Origin: Burkholderia sp. Bp8963
GTDB taxonomy: Bacteria; Pseudomonadota; Gammaproteobacteria; Burkholderiales; Burkholderiaceae
Length of the DNA: 64,000 nucleotides
Reading direction: 5' to 3'
Assembly (NCBI RefSeq): GCF_003854275.1
Contig: NZ_QTQP01000004.1
Span: 186,001-250,000 of the forward strand
Shown piece by piece: positions 45,338 through 54,412 of this stretch. A program made the translations under genes and the position numbers. Under the pieces are notes generated by a model, which was given only the letters and a program-made list of their open reading frames with translations, was not told where the DNA came from and searched no databases. The stretch's first letter is position 1. Every line of letters starts with the position of its first letter.

Positions 45338-46416
45338 GTCAAGCAGCGTCGTTTCATCTGGAAATGGACCGCTTCATCCGCGCGCCGCGCGAACGCGTGT
45401 TCGACGCGTTCACCAGCGAGACCGCGCTGGCGGCCTGGCATTGCCCGCGCGGGATGAGTGTGGTCGAAGCGAGTGCCGACGCACGGGTCGGCGGCAAGTA
45501 CCGGATCGTGATGGGCGGGCGCGACGGTTCGCGGCACATCGCGGGCGGCGAGTACCAGAAGGTCGACCGCGTCGATTTTCTGGCCTACACGTGGGCGTGG
45601 GAGGCGGGCGCGATGCCGCCCGAGCTCAAGACGCTGATCGAGGTCACGCTCACCGACCAGGACGGCGGCACGCACCTGCACATGCGTCACAGCGGTTTCC
45701 CGAGCGCGCAGGAGCGCGATTCGCACCTGGGCGGCTGGCAGTCGGTGTTCAACCGGCTCAGCGACCTGCTGGACCCGGAGGGCAGCGCGGGAACGGTGCG
45801 CGTGTTCGGCGATCCGCGCAGCACGTATGTCCGCACGGTGCGGATGGCGCTCGCGGAGAAGGGCGTCGCCTACACGCTCGAATCGCTGCCGCCGCATTCG
45901 CCGGAAGTGCTCGCGCACAACCCGTTCGGCCGCATTCCGGCATTCAGCGACGGGCCGATCGAGTTCTACGAAACCCGGGCGATCGTCGGCTACCTCGACG
46001 AAGCGTTCGATGGCCCGAGCCTGCTGCCGCAATGGGGCGTGACCGCGCACGCACGCGGCGAGCAGTGGATCAGCCTGGTCAACTGCCATGCGTACGACGC
46101 GATGGTGCGCCGCTATGTGCTGCAGTACGTGTTCCCGAAGGGCGAGAACGGCCAGCCCGATCACGCGGTGATCGACGGGGCGCTGCCCGATATCGACAAG
46201 CAGCTGCAGGTGTTCGACGCGGCGTACGGCGATCGCGACTATCTGGTCGGCTCGGCGCTGTCGATGGCGGATCTGTTCCTCGCGCCGATTCTCGCTTACG
46301 TCGGCATGTTCCCCGAGGGCGCCGAGCTGTTGAAGAAGTATCGGAACATCGAGCGCGCACAGGCGGCGATACGGGCGCGGCCGAGCTTTGCCGCCACGCA
46401 GCCCGTGACGGGCTGA
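45334..46416 (+). CDS. SRPBCC (AHSA1-like) and glutathione S-transferase fusion protein
   Basis: A 360-residue two-domain protein. Residues 1-150 form an SRPBCC/AHSA1 ligand-binding domain (FIRAPRERVFDAFTS, HLGGWQSVFNRLSDLL). Residues 153-360 form a glutathione S-transferase: a thioredoxin-like N-terminal part (VFGDPRSTYVRTVRMALAEKG, NPFGRIPAFSDG, ETRAIVGYLDEAF) and an all-helical C-terminal part. The two are usually separate proteins. The function is unknown; binding and conjugating a hydrophobic or electrophilic compound sensed by the ArsR repressor is an inference. Confidence 0.88.
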   Translation: MSQAASFHLEMDRFIRAPRERVFDAFTSETALAAWHCPRGMSVVEASADARVGGKYRIVMGGRDGSRHIAGGEYQKVDRVDFLAYTWAWEAGAMPPELKTLIEVTLTDQDGGTHLHMRHSGFPSAQERDSHLGGWQSVFNRLSDLLDPEGSAGTVRVFGDPRSTYVRTVRMALAEKGVAYTLESLPPHSPEVLAHNPFGRIPAFSDGPIEFYETRAIVGYLDEAFDGPSLLPQWGVTAHARGEQWISLVNCHAYDAMVRRYVLQYVFPKGENGQPDHAVIDGALPDIDKQLQVFDAAYGDRDYLVGSALSMADLFLAPILAYVGMFPEGAELLKKYRNIERAQAAIRARPSFAATQPVTG

Positions 46417-46490
46417 CGCGAAGCCGCACGACGCGCGCGGCCGGTTCGTGCGGCCGATCGTCGTGCGTGCCGAAGCCGGCGGGCAAATGA

Positions 46491-46519
46491 AAAAGCGCCG
46501 ATCGTCGATCGGCGCTTTT
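46491..46519. terminator. Bidirectional intrinsic terminator
   Basis: Perfect 13-bp arms AAAAGCGCCGATC and GATCGGCGCTTTT with a 3-nt loop lie between the convergent fusion gene and argF. T-runs on both strands make it work in both directions. Confidence 0.92.
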
Positions 46520-46563
46520 CTTCGTCAGCCCGTGCCCAAGCAGAGCCCAGGCAGTGCCCGGGG

Positions 46564-47493
46564 TCAGTGCTTCAGCCGGCCGAGCAGCAGGAATTCCATC
46601 AGCGCCTTCTGCACGTGCAGGCGGTTTTCCGCCTCGTCCCAGACGACGCTCTGCGGGCCGTCGATCACGCCGGCCGTCACTTCCTCGCCGCGGTGTGCGG
46701 GCAGGCAGTGCATGAAGAGGGCATCGGGGCTCGCGTGGCCCATCATCTCCTCGTCGACGCACCAGTCGGCGAACGCCTGCTTGCGCGCGTCGTTCTCGGC
46801 CTCGAAGCCCATGCTCGTCCACACGTCGGTCGTCACGAGATCGGCGCCCTTGCACACTTCGTTCGGATCGTCGACGACTTCATAGAACGGCGCGCTCTCC
46901 GGCGCGACGAGCTTCATGTCGAGCCCGTAGCCCGGCGGCGTCGACAGGCGCAGCTTGAAGCCGAGGATCTGCGCGGCCTGGATCCACGTGTACAGCATGT
47001 TGTTCGCATCGCCGACCCACGCGACCGTCTTGCCGCGAATTGGGCCGCGATGCTCGTAGTACGTGAAGATGTCGGCGAGCACCTGGCACGGATGGTATTC
47101 GTTGGTCAGGCCGTTGATCACCGGCACGCGGGAGTTTTCCGCGAAGCGCTGGATGATCTCCTGCTCGAACGTGCGGATCATGATGATGTCGACCATCCGC
47201 GAGATGACTTGCGCGGAATCCTCGACCGGCTCGCCGCGGCCGAGCTGCGTGTCGCGGGTGCTCATGAAGACGGCGTGGCCGCCGAGCTGGAAGATCCCGG
47301 CCTCGAACGACAGGCGCGTGCGCGTCGAGCTCTTCTCGAAGATCATCGCGAGCGTGCGGTCGTGCAGCGGATGGTAGGTCTCGTAGTTCTTGAACTTGCG
47401 CTTCAGGATTCCCGTGCGTTCGAGCACGTACTCGTAGTCTTCCAGCGAGAAATCCTTGAACTGCAGGTAGTGACGAATGGTTTTGGCGGTCAT
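46564..47493 (-). CDS. argF: Ornithine carbamoyltransferase
   Basis: Makes citrulline from ornithine and carbamoyl phosphate in arginine synthesis, 309 residues. The carbamoyl phosphate motif STRTR is at 56-60, with FMRT-type IMIRTFEQ, HPCQ and the C-terminal HCLPAHRGEEV. The ATG at 47493 (MTAKTIRHYL) is chosen. The gene is monocistronic here, bounded by a strong terminator. Confidence 0.97.
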   Translation of the reverse strand: MTAKTIRHYLQFKDFSLEDYEYVLERTGILKRKFKNYETYHPLHDRTLAMIFEKSSTRTRLSFEAGIFQLGGHAVFMSTRDTQLGRGEPVEDSAQVISRMVDIIMIRTFEQEIIQRFAENSRVPVINGLTNEYHPCQVLADIFTYYEHRGPIRGKTVAWVGDANNMLYTWIQAAQILGFKLRLSTPPGYGLDMKLVAPESAPFYEVVDDPNEVCKGADLVTTDVWTSMGFEAENDARKQAFADWCVDEEMMGHASPDALFMHCLPAHRGEEVTAGVIDGPQSVVWDEAENRLHVQKALMEFLLLGRLKH

Positions 47494-47551
47494 GAAACGA
47501 AATGCGGCGGGTTCTACCCGGCCGCCGGGGCCGGACGGCGCCACCGTCGGA

Positions 47552-47560
47552 TGTGGATAA
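47552..47560. promoter_or_regulatory. DnaA-box match near argF
   Basis: TGTGGATAA is the exact reverse complement of the consensus DnaA box TTATCCACA, 59 bp upstream of the argF start. Confidence 0.4.
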
Positions 47561-47687
47561 CTTCAAAGCAGCATAAAGGATTTTCTGTGCTTTGACGAGC
47601 CGGGCCAGATAACGGGGATGGATTGCCGCGTGCGCCCGACGGTGGCGGAGCAGGGGGCGCGAGACGACGCGCAATGGCGCGCTGCGG

Positions 47688-47693
47688 TATAAT
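47688..47693 (+). promoter_or_regulatory. -10 element for the DUF3579 gene
   Basis: A perfect TATAAT in an otherwise GC-rich gap, about 215 bp before the start codon. No strong -35 is visible. Confidence 0.4.
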
Positions 47694-47906
47694 CCAAAAG
47701 TTTTCTCCAGCCCGGCAGGCAAGCCTCACACACGCGCTGCCGGACACAAGCTGTGCGCTGCACAAAACCGGTGCGGCGTGCCGGGAATCGTGCCGTCCCC
47801 CCCGCCTGCGGGTGCGCGCGGACGTCACCGGCGTCATGCCTGCTTTGTGTTTGCGTGCCCAGGCGCCGTTGCCTGCGCATCGCCGGGCCGTCACTTGGGT
47901 AACCAC

Positions 47907-48230
47907 ATGGCTGAAACCCCTCCGACCGAATACTTCATCCAGGGCATCACGAAAGATGGCAAAAAATTTCGCCCGAGCGACTGGTCGGAGCGTCTTGCTG
48001 GTGTGATGTCCTGTTTCGGGCCGGGAGCAAGCGGGCCGAACGCCAGGCTCAAGTATTCGCTGTACGTGCGTCCGACGATGCTCGGCGACACCAAATGCGT
48101 GATTCTCGATTCCCGTCTGCGCGACGTCGAGCCGATGGCGTTCGATTTCGTGATGAACTTCGCGAAGGACAACCACCTCGTCGTCACCGAGGCGTGCGAA
48201 TTGCCCGACTACGCGAACAACAAGAGCTGA
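47907..48230 (+). CDS. DUF3579 domain protein
   Basis: A 107-residue protein of the betaproteobacterial DUF3579 family, function unknown. It begins MAETPPTEYFIQGITKDGKK and contains FRPSDWSERL and YVRPTMLGDTKCVILDSRL. No membrane segment or signal peptide is seen. The ATG at 47907 has only a weak ribosome site. It is followed by a bidirectional terminator and the convergent rpsT gene. Confidence 0.85.
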   Translation: MAETPPTEYFIQGITKDGKKFRPSDWSERLAGVMSCFGPGASGPNARLKYSLYVRPTMLGDTKCVILDSRLRDVEPMAFDFVMNFAKDNHLVVTEACELPDYANNKS

Positions 48231-48299
48231 GCTGCCGGGCGCCTGCCGCGCCCGTCCGGTTCATGCCGCCACGGCCTCGCCGGCGGCGGACGATGCAAA

Positions 48300-48329
48300 A
48301 CAAAAAGCCCGCGAATGCGGGCTTTTTGT
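48300..48329. terminator. Bidirectional intrinsic terminator before rpsT end
   Basis: Arms ACAAAAAGCCCGC (48300-48312) and GCGGGCTTTTTGT (48317-48329) with a GAAT loop lie between the convergent DUF3579 and rpsT genes. Confidence 0.93.
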
Positions 48330-48375
48330 TGATCGCAGGAAACAGGAGCGCCCGCGTGAGGCGGGCACACCGGAG

Positions 48376-48648
48376 TTACGCTGCTGCCTGCAGGCCCTTG
48401 ACGGCTGCGGCGAGGCGGCTCTTGCTGCGAGCGGCCTTGTTCTTGTGAACGATCTTCTTGTCGGCGATCGTGTCGATCGTCTTCACGGCAGCCTTGAACA
48501 GCTCGGCAGCCTTTGCCTGGTCGCCGGCGTCAACAGCCTTGCGAACGGCCTTGATCGCGGTACGGAATTTCGAGCGCAGCGCCGAGTTGTGCGAGTTTGC
48601 CTTCGCGGCCTGGCGGGCGCGCTTGCGTGCTTGTGCGGAGTTAGCCAT
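48376..48648 (-). CDS. rpsT: 30S ribosomal protein S20
   Basis: A 90-residue basic helical protein that binds the 5' domain of 16S rRNA. The N terminus [21 protein letters not shown] and [15 protein letters not shown] near the C terminus are diagnostic. Codon use is that of a highly expressed gene. The transcript leader is long (about 170 nt), which may matter for autoregulation known in other bacteria. Confidence 0.97.
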   Translation of the reverse strand: MANSAQARKRARQAAKANSHNSALRSKFRTAIKAVRKAVDAGDQAKAAELFKAAVKTIDTIADKKIVHKNKAARSKSRLAAAVKGLQAAA

Positions 48649-48823
48649 GACGGTTCCTTATCCTGTCCTGTTTCCAGAGCTTGGAGCCTGACGGCCAAGC
48701 GCTGTTTTTCGATCCGTCCCCTGAGAACGATTGCCCAGGGGCGCAAAAAAAACGTTGGTTTTATCCGAGGCCCGGACACGGAAACGGCAGGTGCCGCGCA
48801 TGTAACAGGCTCAGAAACCGGCG

Positions 48824-48853
48824 ATTATAGCAACAAAATCAAGCGTGTGGCAA
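48824..48853 (-). promoter_or_regulatory. rpsT promoter
   Basis: On the minus strand TTGCCA (48853-48848) and TATAAT (48829-48824) are separated by 18 bp. Transcription would start near 48817, giving a leader of about 170 nt. The leader contains a T8 run (about 48747-48754) and a small hairpin CCCCTG...CAGGGG. Confidence 0.7.
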
Positions 48854-48934
48854 GTTTGGCGTCGGATGCGGAAGCGGGCGGGTGTCGCGGGCGTCCTTTT
48901 CCGCGATCGGCCGTGCCGCGCCACGCAACGTCCG

Positions 48935-48949
48935 TATAATAAGCGCCCC
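48935..48949 (+). promoter_or_regulatory. murJ promoter, probably leaderless
   Basis: A perfect TATAAT (48935-48940) ends nine bases before the murJ ATG at 48950. No ribosome site fits between. The transcript would have a leader of zero to three bases. Confidence 0.5.
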
Positions 48950-50500
48950 ATGAATCTATTCCGAGCCCTGCTGACGGTCAGCGGCTTCACGCTGCTGTCG
49001 CGCGTGACCGGACTGGCCCGTGAGACGCTGATCGCGCGAGCGTTCGGTGCCAGTCAATATACCGACGCGTTCTACGTCGCGTTCCGCATTCCGAACCTGT
49101 TGCGTCGCCTGTCCGCGGAAGGCGCGTTCTCGCAGGCGTTCGTGCCGATCCTTGCCGAGTTCAAGAACCAGCAGGGGCACGACGCGACGAAGGCGCTCGT
49201 CGACGCGATGTCGACCGTGCTTGCGTGGGCGCTCGCCGTGCTGTCGGTCGTCGGCATCGCCGGCGCGACGTGGGTCGTGTTCGCGGTCGCGTCCGGCTTG
49301 CGCACCGACGGCCAGGCGTTTCCGCTTGCCGTCACGATGACGCGCATCATGTTCCCGTACATCGTGTTCATCTCGTTGACGACGCTCGCGTCCGGCGTGC
49401 TGAACACGTACAAGAGCTTTTCGCTGCCCGCATTCGCGCCGGTGCTGCTCAACGTCGCGTTTATCGTCGCGGCCGTGTTCGTCGCGCCGCACCTGAAGGT
49501 GCCCGTGTATGCGCTTGCGTGGGCGGTGATCGCGGGCGGGGTGCTGCAGTTCATCGTGCAGCTGCCGGGCCTGAAGAAGATCGACATGGTGCCGCTGATC
49601 GGCCTCAATCCGATGCGTGCGCTGCGGCATCGGGGCGTGAAGCGCGTGCTCGCGAAGATGGTGCCGGCGACCTTCGCGGTGTCGGTCGCGCAGCTGTCGC
49701 TGATCATCAACACCAACATCGCGTCGCGGCTCGGGCAGGGCGCGGTGTCGTGGATCAACTATGCGGACCGGCTGATGGAGTTCCCGACCGCGCTGCTCGG
49801 CGTCGCGCTCGGCACGATCCTGCTGCCGAGCCTGTCGAAGGCGCACGTCGACGCGGATGCGACCGAATATTCGGCGCTGCTCGACTGGGGGCTGCGCGTC
49901 ACGTTCCTGCTCGCCGCGCCGAGCGCGCTCGCGCTGTTCTTCTTCGCGGAGCCGCTCACCGCGACGCTGTTCAACTACGGCAAGTTCGACGCGCATACCG
50001 TCACGATGGTCGCGCGCGCGCTCGCGACCTACGGGATCGGGCTCGTCGGCATCATCCTGATCAAGATTCTCGCGCCGGGCTTCTATGCGAAGCAGGACAT
50101 CAAGACGCCGGTGAAGATCGCGATCGGCGTGCTCGTCGTCACGCAGTTGTCGAACTACGTGTTCGTGCCGCTGATCGGCCATGCGGGCCTCACGCTCAGC
50201 ATCGGCGTCGGCGCGTGCCTGAACTCGCTGCTGCTGTTCATCGGCCTGCGGCGGCGCGGCATCTACGAGCCGTCGGAGGGCTGGCTGCGCTTCTTCACGC
50301 AGCTCGTCGGCGCGGCCCTCGTGCTCGCCGGCACGATGCACTGGTTCGCGGTCAACTTCGACTGGACCGGGCTGCGCGTGCAGCCGCTCGCGCGCATCGC
50401 ACTGATGGCCGCGTGCCTCGTGCTGTTCGCTGCACTATATTTCGGTATGTTGTCGGTGATGGGCTTCAAATACGCTTACTTCAGAAGGCGCGCCAAGTGA
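48950..50500 (+). CDS. murJ: Lipid II flippase MurJ (MviN)
   Basis: Inner-membrane MOP-superfamily flippase of 516 residues and about 14 membrane segments, which moves lipid II outward for peptidoglycan synthesis. The N-terminal segments FTLLSRVTGLARETLIARAFGAS and AFYVAFRIPNLLRRLSAEGAFSQAFVP are strongly conserved. Key Arg residues (for example in RLSAEG) are present. It overlaps the next gene by GTGA. Confidence 0.96.
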   Translation: MNLFRALLTVSGFTLLSRVTGLARETLIARAFGASQYTDAFYVAFRIPNLLRRLSAEGAFSQAFVPILAEFKNQQGHDATKALVDAMSTVLAWALAVLSVVGIAGATWVVFAVASGLRTDGQAFPLAVTMTRIMFPYIVFISLTTLASGVLNTYKSFSLPAFAPVLLNVAFIVAAVFVAPHLKVPVYALAWAVIAGGVLQFIVQLPGLKKIDMVPLIGLNPMRALRHRGVKRVLAKMVPATFAVSVAQLSLIINTNIASRLGQGAVSWINYADRLMEFPTALLGVALGTILLPSLSKAHVDADATEYSALLDWGLRVTFLLAAPSALALFFFAEPLTATLFNYGKFDAHTVTMVARALATYGIGLVGIILIKILAPGFYAKQDIKTPVKIAIGVLVVTQLSNYVFVPLIGHAGLTLSIGVGACLNSLLLFIGLRRRGIYEPSEGWLRFFTQLVGAALVLAGTMHWFAVNFDWTGLRVQPLARIALMAACLVLFAALYFGMLSVMGFKYAYFRRRAK

Positions 50501-51351
50501 CGACCACAATGACCCGGGTCCTCGATTACTTCAGTACGCTCGTCGCGGAAGACGACAGCCTGCCGGTCACCGAGGCCGCGCTGTCGCTTGCGCAGGATGC
50601 GTACCCGGATCTTGACCTGCAGGGCACGCTCGCCGAGCTCGACATGCTCGCCGCAAGGCTGCGCCGGCGCTTCGGCGCCGACGCCGGCCTGAAGGACCGG
50701 ATCGCCGCGCTGAACGAGTTCTTCTTCCGCGAGCTCGGCTTCGCCTGCAATCACAACGACTACTACGATCCCGACAACAGCCACCTGAACGTCGTGCTGA
50801 GGCGGCGGCGCGGGATCCCGATCTCGCTGTCGGTGCTGTACATCGAGCTGGCCGAGCAGATCGGCGTGCCGGCGCGCGGCGTGTCGTTTCCCGGCCATTT
50901 CCTGCTGCGCGTCACGCTGTCGGACGGCGATCTGATCATCGATCCGACCAACGGCCATTCGCTGTCCGAAGCCGAGATGGTCGAGATGCTGGAGCCGTAC
51001 GTCGCCCGTGCGGCCGGTGCGGTGGACAGCGCGTTGCGCGCGCTGCTGCAGCCGGCGACGAGCCGCGAGATCATCGCGCGGATGCTGCGCAACCTGAAGA
51101 CGATCTATCTGCAGACGGAACGCTGGCAGCGGCTGCTCGCGGTGCAGCAGCGGCTCGTGATCCTGCTGCCGGACCAGCTCGACGAGGTGCGCGACCGCGG
51201 CTTCGCGTATGCGCGGCTCGACTACCTGCGGCCGGCGCTCGAGGATCTCGAGCAGTATCTGGGCGAGCGGCCCGACGCGGAAGACGCGACGGTCGTCGAG
51301 TCGCAGGTGACCGAATTGCGTCAGCGGATGCAGCGCGGCGACGAAGACTGA
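50497..51351 (+). CDS. SirB1-family protein (transglutaminase-like with TPR)
   Basis: A 284-residue protein with a transglutaminase-like SirB1 domain (about 40-180: FRELGFACNHNDYYDPDNSHLN, RRRGIPISLSVLYIE, GVSFPGHFLLR) followed by TPR-like helices. The family is common after murJ or near prmC in proteobacteria; its function is unknown. The catalytic Cys of transglutaminases is replaced (SLSVLY), so protease activity is unlikely. The GTG at 50497 overlaps the murJ stop and has AAGG 8 nt upstream; an ATG at 50509 is the alternative. Confidence 0.87.
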   Translation: MTTTMTRVLDYFSTLVAEDDSLPVTEAALSLAQDAYPDLDLQGTLAELDMLAARLRRRFGADAGLKDRIAALNEFFFRELGFACNHNDYYDPDNSHLNVVLRRRRGIPISLSVLYIELAEQIGVPARGVSFPGHFLLRVTLSDGDLIIDPTNGHSLSEAEMVEMLEPYVARAAGAVDSALRALLQPATSREIIARMLRNLKTIYLQTERWQRLLAVQQRLVILLPDQLDEVRDRGFAYARLDYLRPALEDLEQYLGERPDAEDATVVESQVTELRQRMQRGDED

Positions 51352-51388
51352 GCGCTCGTTCCAGCGCTTCCCGTGCCGGATGCGAAAC

Positions 51389-51426
51389 GCCCGCCCTGCG
51401 CAGTGTGCGCGTGGCGGGCATTTTTT
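51389..51426 (+). terminator. Intrinsic terminator after the SirB1-type gene
   Basis: Arms GCCCGCC (51389-51395) and GGCGGGC (51413-51419), with further pairing TGCGCA inside, are followed by a T6 run on the plus strand. It lies between convergent genes. Confidence 0.85.
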
Positions 51427-51445
51427 CAGCTGCGCGCCGCGTGGG

Positions 51446-52204
51446 TCATTTCGGCTGCATCCGGATTGCGCCGTCGAGGCGGATCACCTCGCCGTTGAGC
51501 ATCGGGTTCTCGACGATCTGCCGGACCAGCATCGCATATTCGGCCGGCTTGCCGAGCCGCGGCGGGAACGGCACCATCGCGCCGAGCGCGTGCTGCACGT
51601 CTTTCGGCATGCCGAGCAGCATCGGCGTCTCGAACAGGCCGGGTGCGATCGTCATCACGCGGATGCCGCTGCGCGACAGGTCGCGCGCGATCGGCAGCGT
51701 CATGCCGGCGACGCCGGCCTTCGATGCCGCATACGCGGCCTGGCCGATCTGGCCGTCGAACGCCGCGACCGACGCGGTGCTGATCACCACGCCGCGCTCG
51801 CCTTCCGCGTTCGGCGCGTTCGCGGCCATCGCGACGGCCGCAATGCGGATCATGTTGAACGTGCCGACGAGGTTCACGCTGATCGTCCTCGCGAACACGT
51901 CGAGCGGATGCGCGCCGTCCTTGCCGACGGTCTTCGCGGCGGGCGCGATGCCCGCGCAGTTCACGAGGCCACGCAGCGTGCCGGCGCGCATCGCCGCATC
52001 GACCGCGGCCTGCGCGTCGTCCTCGCGCGCGACATCGCACCGGACGAACACGCCGCCCAGCTCGCGCGCGAGCGCTTCGCCGGCTTCCTGGTTCAGGTCG
52101 GCGAGCACGACCTTGCCGCCTTCCTCCGCGAGCATCCGCGCAGTGCCGGCGCCGAGCCCCGACGCGCCCCCGGTGATCAGAAAGACGTTTCCGCGAATCT
52201 CCAT
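51446..52204 (-). CDS. SDR family oxidoreductase (3-hydroxyacyl-CoA dehydrogenase-like)
   Basis: A 252-residue short-chain dehydrogenase resembling type II 3-hydroxyacyl-CoA dehydrogenases (HSD10 group). Cofactor motif [16 protein letters not shown], the catalytic Ser in STASVAA, and Tyr and Lys in AAYAASKAG are all present, with GLFETPML afterward. Role in fatty acid or branched-chain amino acid beta-oxidation is inferred from the family. The ATG at 52204 (MEIRGNVFL) is chosen. Confidence 0.9.
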   Translation of the reverse strand: MEIRGNVFLITGGASGLGAGTARMLAEEGGKVVLADLNQEAGEALARELGGVFVRCDVAREDDAQAAVDAAMRAGTLRGLVNCAGIAPAAKTVGKDGAHPLDVFARTISVNLVGTFNMIRIAAVAMAANAPNAEGERGVVISTASVAAFDGQIGQAAYAASKAGVAGMTLPIARDLSRSGIRVMTIAPGLFETPMLLGMPKDVQHALGAMVPFPPRLGKPAEYAMLVRQIVENPMLNGEVIRLDGAIRMQPK

Positions 52205-52418
52205 GACTGCCTCCTGTCGGCGAGACCTGGCGCCGTGGCGCCTGGTCTGGTCCCGTGCAAAGCTGCTGGTCCGTAGGGCCGGCGACCTGCGTGCGTGCGG
52301 CGGGCAGGGCCGGACGGGTTCGAGCCAGTCGATTGTACGGGGTGCGGTCGTGTGCCGGTACAACGCGAACGCTCGTGCAAATCGGCTGCAGGCGGGCTGA
52401 AGGCGAATTGCACGCGAA

Positions 52419-52447
52419 AAAAAACCGCCCGGGGCGGGCGGTTTTTT
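52419..52447. terminator. Intrinsic terminator downstream of adk
   Basis: Arms AAAAAACCGCCC (52419-52430) and GGGCGGTTTTTT (52436-52447) with a 5-nt loop lie just beyond the adk stop. The A-tract on the plus strand gives a U-tract for minus-strand transcripts. Confidence 0.92.
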
Positions 52448-52463
52448 CGACTGAACGCGATGC

Positions 52464-53237
<774 letters not shown>

Positions 53238-53332
53238 TCAGCGACGCGCGGCTGCCGGAAGGGCCGCGGCGGGGTCAAGCGGGCACGCGCGGATCGCGGA
53301 CGGCTCGCACAATCGCCTGATTATGCCACGGG

Positions 53333-54124
53333 TTATTTTGATTCCGGCCGAAAAAGGGCCTGCACGCGTGCGAGATCGGCTGGCGTGTCGATGCCGGCCT
53401 CCGGCGCGCGCCCGGTGATCAGCACTGCAATCCGCTCGCCGTGCCACATCGCGCGCAGCTGTTCGAGCTGCTCGGCCTGCTCGATCGGCGCCTGCGCGAG
53501 CGACGGATACGTGCGCAGGAAACGCGCGCGATACGCATAGAGGCCGATGTGCCGATACACCGGAAACGCCGGCGCAGGCATGGCTGACACGTCTGGCCAG
53601 TGCGGCTGGTATGCGTCGCGGCTCCACGGAATCGGCGCGCGCGAGAAGTACAGCGCGACGCCCTGCGCGTCGAGCGCGACCTTCACAATATTCGGGTTGA
53701 ACACGTCGGCCGCCGCATGGATCGGATGCGCGGCGGTCGAGATCGCGCACGCCGGATGCGCGGCGAGGTGCGACGCTACGTCGCGGACCAGCTCGGGGTC
53801 GATCAGCGGCTCGTCGCCCTGCACGTTGACGACGACCGTGTCGTCGCTCCAGCCGAACGCGGCCGCGACCTCGGCGAGCCGATCGGTGCCGGACGGATGG
53901 TCGGCGCGCGTGAGCACTGCGTCGAAGCCGTGGTCGCGTGCGGCGTCGAGCACGCTCTGCGCATCGGATGCGACGAGTACCTGCTGCGCGCCCGCTTCGC
54001 GCGCCCGTTCGGCGACGCGCACGACCATCGGCTTGCCGCCGAGATCGGCGAGCGGCTTGTTCGGAAGCCGGGTCGAGGCGAGCCGGGCGGGAATGACGGC
54101 GATGAAGGGCTGCGGGTGAGTCAT
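53333..54124 (-). CDS. kdsB: 3-deoxy-manno-octulosonate cytidylyltransferase
   Basis: Activates KDO as CMP-KDO for lipopolysaccharide inner core, 263 residues. Family marks are the N-terminal [22 protein letters not shown]-like [19 protein letters not shown] and [12 protein letters not shown]. The ATG at 54124 (MTHPQPF) is chosen. It follows the Trm112-like gene and lpxK, the usual lipid A/KDO block. Confidence 0.96.
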   Translation of the reverse strand: MTHPQPFIAVIPARLASTRLPNKPLADLGGKPMVVRVAERAREAGAQQVLVASDAQSVLDAARDHGFDAVLTRADHPSGTDRLAEVAAAFGWSDDTVVVNVQGDEPLIDPELVRDVASHLAAHPACAISTAAHPIHAAADVFNPNIVKVALDAQGVALYFSRAPIPWSRDAYQPHWPDVSAMPAPAFPVYRHIGLYAYRARFLRTYPSLAQAPIEQAEQLEQLRAMWHGERIAVLITGRAPEAGIDTPADLARVQALFRPESK

Positions 54125-54217
54125 CGGACAGGCGAATCGTATGAGGAAGCGGCGCACGCGTGTGCGCGGGGTGGCCGGGCCGCCGGGCCGCCGGCCCGTG
54201 TCAGGCCCGGGCCGGGT

Positions 54218-54412
54218 TCAGCGGCCGGCCGGATCGACCGGCGTGCCTTCGACGGTCTGGCGTGCTTCGTCGACGAGCATCACGGGGATGCCGTCGCGGA
54301 TCGGGTACGCGAGCTTGTCGGCGTTGCAGATCAGTTCCTGCGCAGCACGGTCATAGTGGAGCGGGCCTTTGCAAATAGGGCACACGAGGATTTCAAGCAG
54401 GCGAGCGTCCAC
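54218..54412 (-). CDS. Trm112-like small protein (UPF0434/YcaR)
   Basis: A 64-residue zinc-ribbon-like protein of the Trm112 family. The metal pair is CPICKGPL near the N terminus, but the second Cys pair of eukaryotic Trm112 is reduced to a single C in ELICNADK. The GTG at 54412 (VDARLLEIL) is preceded by GGAG with 7-nt spacing and overlaps the lpxK 3' end by 20 bp. It lies between lpxK and kdsB as in many Gram-negatives. Confidence 0.9.
   Translation of the reverse strand: MDARLLEILVCPICKGPLHYDRAAQELICNADKLAYPIRDGIPVMLVDEARQTVEGTPVDPAGR

Larger units (their letters stand above)
47494..47906. other. Regulatory gap between argF and the DUF3579 gene
   Basis: About 410 bp between divergent genes. 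A perfect DnaA-box match TGTGGATAA lies at 47552-47560 near the argF start. On the minus strand TATGCT (47570-47575) may serve as the argF -10. A plus-strand TATAAT at 47688-47693 would give the DUF3579 gene a leader of about 205 nt. No gene is supported in the leader. Confidence 0.5.
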
